Shown here one piece after another: positions 60,542 through 64,000 of a stretch of 64,000 bases of DNA. Below the pieces are notes generated by a model, which searched no databases, was not told the DNA's origin, and saw only the letters and a list, made by a program, of their open reading frames with translations. The stretch lies in assembly GCA_964523015.1 (NCBI GenBank), contig CAZFXN010000007.1:1-64000 (forward strand), given 5' to 3'. The stretch is from JAWXBT01 sp964523015. Its GTDB lineage: Bacteria > Bdellovibrionota_C > UBA2361 > J135. The translations under genes and the position numbers were made by a program. Position 1 is the first letter of the stretch, and each line of letters starts with the position of its first letter.

Positions 60542-62647
60542 CTACTTTAAAACTGAGAAAAGATTACTAAAATTATCGGTCCAAAGTGGAAATATTGCCA
60601 TGATCGATTCTGAATCGAGCTTAGTTGCTTCACTGCTATCTAGGACATTACTTAGAACTTTTTTGTTTTTGGTCAAGAGAAGATACGAAGCAGCGTATCC
60701 ACCTAATAGGTTCCGGTTCTCTATCTTTACAGCAGAAAGGCCAAACTCAGCCCCTAGCCTTGTAAGGACATTTGATAGATCAATATAATGATTTGAAATA
60801 TGAAATAGGAAAACACCACCCTCCTTTACATGCTTTATATATATCTTAAGTGCCTCTTTAGTAACTAGATGTAGAGGAATGGAATAACCAGAGAATGCAT
60901 CAATAAAAAGCAGATCAAACTCATTAGAGGCCTGTTCCTCTAATACTAACCTTCCATCTCCTAAAAAGATCTCGTGTTTTGATTTTGAATTCTTAAGAAA
61001 AGTGAACTCTTGTTTCGCCAAATCAACTACGGCAGGGTTAATTTCATAGAAATAAAACGTATCAGAGGTATCTCCATAACTAGCTACTGTACCTATCCCT
61101 AAACCTATGACACCTATCTTTAACCCAGCTGCCTGATTCAAACTGGCATTTTTTAACGCAGAGTATGAAAGATCGAAACCGCTCCCTTTTGAGATATAAA
61201 TTGTTGGAGTATTTTCCTTTATTGGATCTAAATATTGAAATCCATGGTCGATCCCTCTATGAAAAAGGTGCCTGGTTTGCCCAATCCCTTTTTGTTCACC
61301 CACTCCTTTTTCAACAACATGAACGATCCCATAAAAATTTCTTATGCTAATTTTGCTGTCCTTAAGTTCACTGGTTTTTACTGAGCTATAAAGTGCAAGG
61401 GAAGATATAGCTAAAAGAACTCCTGTTGATAGTAATGGACGTTTCTTGCCAGCTATATACCAATCATCTGTACGAAGTCGGATTACAAAAATGAGTATTA
61501 AAATCCCCTGAATTGATAAAGGAAACTCAGTATACGAAGAAAAGAGGTGCGGTGCGACTAAGGCAACAAAGACTCCCCCTATAGCACCACCAATGGCTGA
61601 ACAGAGATAAAACTGTGTAAGATTTTCTGGCGCTGGCCTAGCCTCGTATAGCTCTCCATGACAAAGCATACAGCCACAAAATAGTAGACCAAAATAAAGA
61701 GCGACTACGCCTACGATATTAAGATCGAATTGTCCGATCTTAAACATAAGGAGGGTAATAATTGATATGGCAAAGAGAAAGAGAAATGTTTGTCGATGAT
61801 AAAGCCTCTTACCAGAAAAACAAAAAACAAAGGTTAGTAAATAGATACTTAGTGGAATAACCCATAAAAATGGGAAAACAGCGATATCCTGACAAGCTTG
61901 ATTTGTTATTGCCAAAAGTAAGCATGATGGAAAAGCTGCTAACAGGATCCAGCTAAAATAATCTCCTAAAGGCATCGCCTTTGATAGTGAATTCGCATTT
62001 TTAATTGATGGTGGAATTCTGAGTAAACTAACTGACAAAAAGATAGAAAGGATCGCGAAACCAACGTAACAGAAACTCCAGATATGGGATTGAGTGGTAA
62101 GATCGAAGTTAGGCTCAACCAAAAACGGATAACTTAGCAGTGCTAAAAATGAAGCTAAGTTTGATAAAGCATAGAGAAAGTATGGATCTCTGTTGCTTTT
62201 TAAGCTGTACCACTTTTGTAGTAATGGAGCAGTGCTGGCCAATAAAAAATACGGCGCGCCTATAGAGACTAAAAGCAGAGTAAGAATATAAAAGGTAGGA
62301 TCTTCATGACCTAAAACTTTACTACCATAACTTGGTGCGATCGGTAAAAAAAATAGTGAGACTATTATTAAGCCTATGTGAAGAAAAAGAGGACCTTTTG
62401 AGATAGAATTTCTACCTGTGCCATAAATATACCGAGAGTGAATATAGTGAGAGTACCCATATCCTACTAATAAGATCGTTTGAAAAAACAACATGCAAAC
62501 AGTCCAGACAGATGCAGTTCCTCCAAACCATGGAAGTATAAATTTACTAATCAGTGGTTGAACTTGAAATAAGAGAAATGAGCTTAGGAAAACTGTACAG
62601 GAATAAAGCAGCATACCATGCAAATTAAGATATAAAACTTGAGACAA
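60542..62647 (-). CDS. Membrane-fused spermidine synthase-like protein
   Basis: Residues 1-430 contain about ten to twelve membrane helices; residues about 435-680 are a class I methyltransferase-like domain related to spermidine synthase: IGVIGLGIGTVASYGD, YEINPAVVDLAKQEF, GDGRLVLEEQ and DLLFIDAFSGYSIPLHL. Such fused proteins are common but their reaction is largely unknown. The conserved Asp-Ala pair after LLFID argues for an aminopropyltransferase-type fold; whether it makes spermidine cannot be told. It is transcribed 16 bp after the HD gene. Confidence 0.85.
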   Translation of the reverse strand: MSQVLYLNLHGMLLYSCTVFLSSFLLFQVQPLISKFILPWFGGTASVWTVCMLFFQTILLVGYGYSHYIHSRYIYGTGRNSISKGPLFLHIGLIIVSLFFLPIAPSYGSKVLGHEDPTFYILTLLLVSIGAPYFLLASTAPLLQKWYSLKSNRDPYFLYALSNLASFLALLSYPFLVEPNFDLTTQSHIWSFCYVGFAILSIFLSVSLLRIPPSIKNANSLSKAMPLGDYFSWILLAAFPSCLLLAITNQACQDIAVFPFLWVIPLSIYLLTFVFCFSGKRLYHRQTFLFLFAISIITLLMFKIGQFDLNIVGVVALYFGLLFCGCMLCHGELYEARPAPENLTQFYLCSAIGGAIGGVFVALVAPHLFSSYTEFPLSIQGILILIFVIRLRTDDWYIAGKKRPLLSTGVLLAISSLALYSSVKTSELKDSKISIRNFYGIVHVVEKGVGEQKGIGQTRHLFHRGIDHGFQYLDPIKENTPTIYISKGSGFDLSYSALKNASLNQAAGLKIGVIGLGIGTVASYGDTSDTFYFYEINPAVVDLAKQEFTFLKNSKSKHEIFLGDGRLVLEEQASNEFDLLFIDAFSGYSIPLHLVTKEALKIYIKHVKEGGVFLFHISNHYIDLSNVLTRLGAEFGLSAVKIENRNLLGGYAASYLLLTKNKKVLSNVLDSSEATKLDSESIMAIFPLWTDNFSNLFSVLK

Positions 62648-62663
62648 GCTACCTTAATATTGA

Positions 62664-63971
62664 TTAAGAGATCTGACTAGGATGTCTTTTGTTTGATTTT
62701 AATTGACTAAGATAAGTGGCATCTCTACTTGCTTTGAACCGAGAGAGCTCAGAGTCATATTGAGATATAAAAATTTCTGCAACACCTTTTCTGACAAAAA
62801 CATCCCTTAGCCTCTCAAAAACGACGATATTATCTTCAAGTGAACCACTAGACCAACCTTTTATTTCACCTCCCTGTGTCCAGAGCCACTTATTTCCAGC
62901 AGCTATAGTAGAGATCTTTGTAGCGCAACAGAGCGTTGCTAGGTCGACATCTCCATTCTCTACATGTGAAAGGATAGATAGTTTGCGATCGAGCCAATTG
63001 CCTGGCAGATCCGTTTTTATAGGCTCGGTGACGCCTTCAACTAATCTTAATACTCGATCCCCAAAAGCATTAAAAAGAATATCTCTAATATGATTAGTTT
63101 CAACTTTAACGTAACGCTCTAATGAATCATGAAGAAAACCAGCAATTATTAAATCTCTACTGGCTCTGCCTAATGCGAGAATTGTTCCAACCTCAGCAGC
63201 ATGCGAAGTTAATGGTAATTTTTCGAGTGGTCCCCAGCCTCTGTCAACATTAGCAAAAAGCCAAGCAGCAAACCTAAATGAATTGCGAATTGTTACAACA
63301 TCCTCTGCAGTTAAATGATTTGATCCATATATATTATTATCAACAGGCAAAGAGAGATCTGTTTCAAGAGTGAATTGATCTCTAATCATCGGTGGAACCC
63401 CACACTGGATATACTTTTCAGATAAGTCGCGAACCTCTAGAGGATTTAGGGTTACAAACCCAGCACCCAAAGAGGCTACTGTTACTGCACAATGTATCGT
63501 GGCGGCCGCATTGACTTCTTGACATTCACTTAATTGGGAAACGTCTCGAGTACTTGTAATCAAAAATTCTTTGGATTTTCTGCACAAATTAAAAGTATCA
63601 CTACCCATCTTCCTCTCAATATCAAAGGCAATCTGATTATTTGCATCAAACTGCGCTTGATGTAGCAATCCCGCATTCACTACCTCCGAGGTCTGTCCAG
63701 CAAGAGCAAGTAATAATCCAACTTCAGCCGCATGACATGACAACTTAAGAGACCTATTTGGACCCCAAGTTTGAGCATCGCCCATCAGTAACTTCGTACT
63801 TAGTTTAAGTCCATTTCGAACTGATTGAACTTCATCCAGATCATAATGAGGAGTTTGAGTACTCTTCAGATTAGAGAAATCTTCATGCCTTTCCTGAACA
63901 TCAACATCACGGAGGGTAGGATCAGAAATCCTTACCGCGCTCCATCCATTTTGAAACTCTGTCACATCCAA
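62664..63971 (-). CDS. Tandem HD-domain protein, RSH hydrolase-like, both domains degenerate
   Basis: Two related HD-type domains of about 180 residues each. The first has SCHAAEVGLLLAL and NAGLLHQAQ, so the HD pair is HQ. The second has SHAAEVGTILAL and IAGFLHDSLER, then AFGDRVLRLVEGVTEPI, which parallels the Rsh hydrolase segment FGPEIADIVQGVTKLT. However, the ED pair of HDxxED reads ER and the later D-N motif reads TKIST. Catalysis is therefore doubtful in both. The start is TTG at 63971, with GGAG upstream, but the frame is open to the window edge, so the gene may begin outside it. Confidence 0.75.
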   Translation of the reverse strand: MDVTEFQNGWSAVRISDPTLRDVDVQERHEDFSNLKSTQTPHYDLDEVQSVRNGLKLSTKLLMGDAQTWGPNRSLKLSCHAAEVGLLLALAGQTSEVVNAGLLHQAQFDANNQIAFDIERKMGSDTFNLCRKSKEFLITSTRDVSQLSECQEVNAAATIHCAVTVASLGAGFVTLNPLEVRDLSEKYIQCGVPPMIRDQFTLETDLSLPVDNNIYGSNHLTAEDVVTIRNSFRFAAWLFANVDRGWGPLEKLPLTSHAAEVGTILALGRASRDLIIAGFLHDSLERYVKVETNHIRDILFNAFGDRVLRLVEGVTEPIKTDLPGNWLDRKLSILSHVENGDVDLATLCCATKISTIAAGNKWLWTQGGEIKGWSSGSLEDNIVVFERLRDVFVRKGVAEIFISQYDSELSRFKASRDATYLSQLKSNKRHPSQIS

Positions 63972-64000
63972 AGCAAGAAACTCCGTAATTACTAACAGGC

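Noticed and set aside
1..64000. CRISPR array, rRNA, complete insertion sequence or integrase
   Set aside because: None seen. The only tandem array (2754-2829) has no spacers, and no transposase or recombinase is encoded.

Overview
The window is an AT-rich, gene-dense stretch of chromosome from a Gram-negative bacterium. It carries ADP-heptose and heptosyltransferase genes for LPS core, several lipoproteins, a periplasmic DegS-like protease, PlsB, SecG and a DsbD-type reductase. Eukaryote-like kinases, FHA, GAF/PAS and PDZ proteins and a non-flagellar-type secretion core suggest a deltaproteobacterial-grade lineage (Bdellovibrionota, SAR324 or Myxococcota-like). This placement is an inference; no 16S rRNA is present. 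A run of 10 Ns at 24186-24195 shows that this is a draft scaffold.

Layout. 1-1572 is a mobile-element scar next to a tRNA-Met(CAT): a truncated KilA-N gene, a strong hairpin, a duplicated tRNA 3' end and fragments of two genes fused head to head. 1700-9400 holds corA, a stand-alone FliG C-terminal-like gene, aspC, coaD, a dsbD-type gene, a LysM lipoprotein paired with an apparent pseudokinase, and a DUF971 gene. 9128-17714 is a long minus-strand housekeeping block: rpoZ, rsh (relA/spoT), ridA, a DegS-like protease, mutL, miaA, accA and infA. 17.9-25.7 kb holds mostly envelope or unknown genes around plsB. 25.7-34.1 kb is a second minus-strand block: an epimerase, LPS-core glycosyltransferases and a kinase, hldE-type kinase, yicC, gmk, a PDZ lipoprotein and an intact Ser/Thr kinase.

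The most unusual region is 34.1-43.1 kb. Minus-strand genes encode an inner-rod-like protein (SctI-like), an apparent SctO-SctP fusion, SctR, SctS, SctT and SctU, then a 1183-residue hybrid histidine kinase, a separate SctU/FlhB C-terminal domain and a double-FHA membrane protein. SctU stops where the autocleaved NPTH loop should be, and its missing half is a separate gene about 3.5 kb downstream. The export gate therefore seems to be built from two genes instead of by self-cleavage. The ATPase, export-gate SctV, secretin and rings are not in the window.

43.2-64 kb is mixed: a second LysM lipoprotein, tRNA-Leu(GAG), secG, mrp, cutA, a calcium-repeat secreted protein, purN, a UPF0173 hydrolase, an HNH endonuclease gene flanked by imperfect inverted repeats, a polysaccharide pyruvyl transferase, ispF, an MltD-like transglycosylase, an L,D-transpeptidase-like lipoprotein without its cysteine, a NYN protein, dnaB, two polytopic membrane enzymes and a tandem HD protein at the right edge. 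All identifications come from reading motifs by eye; no database search was run.
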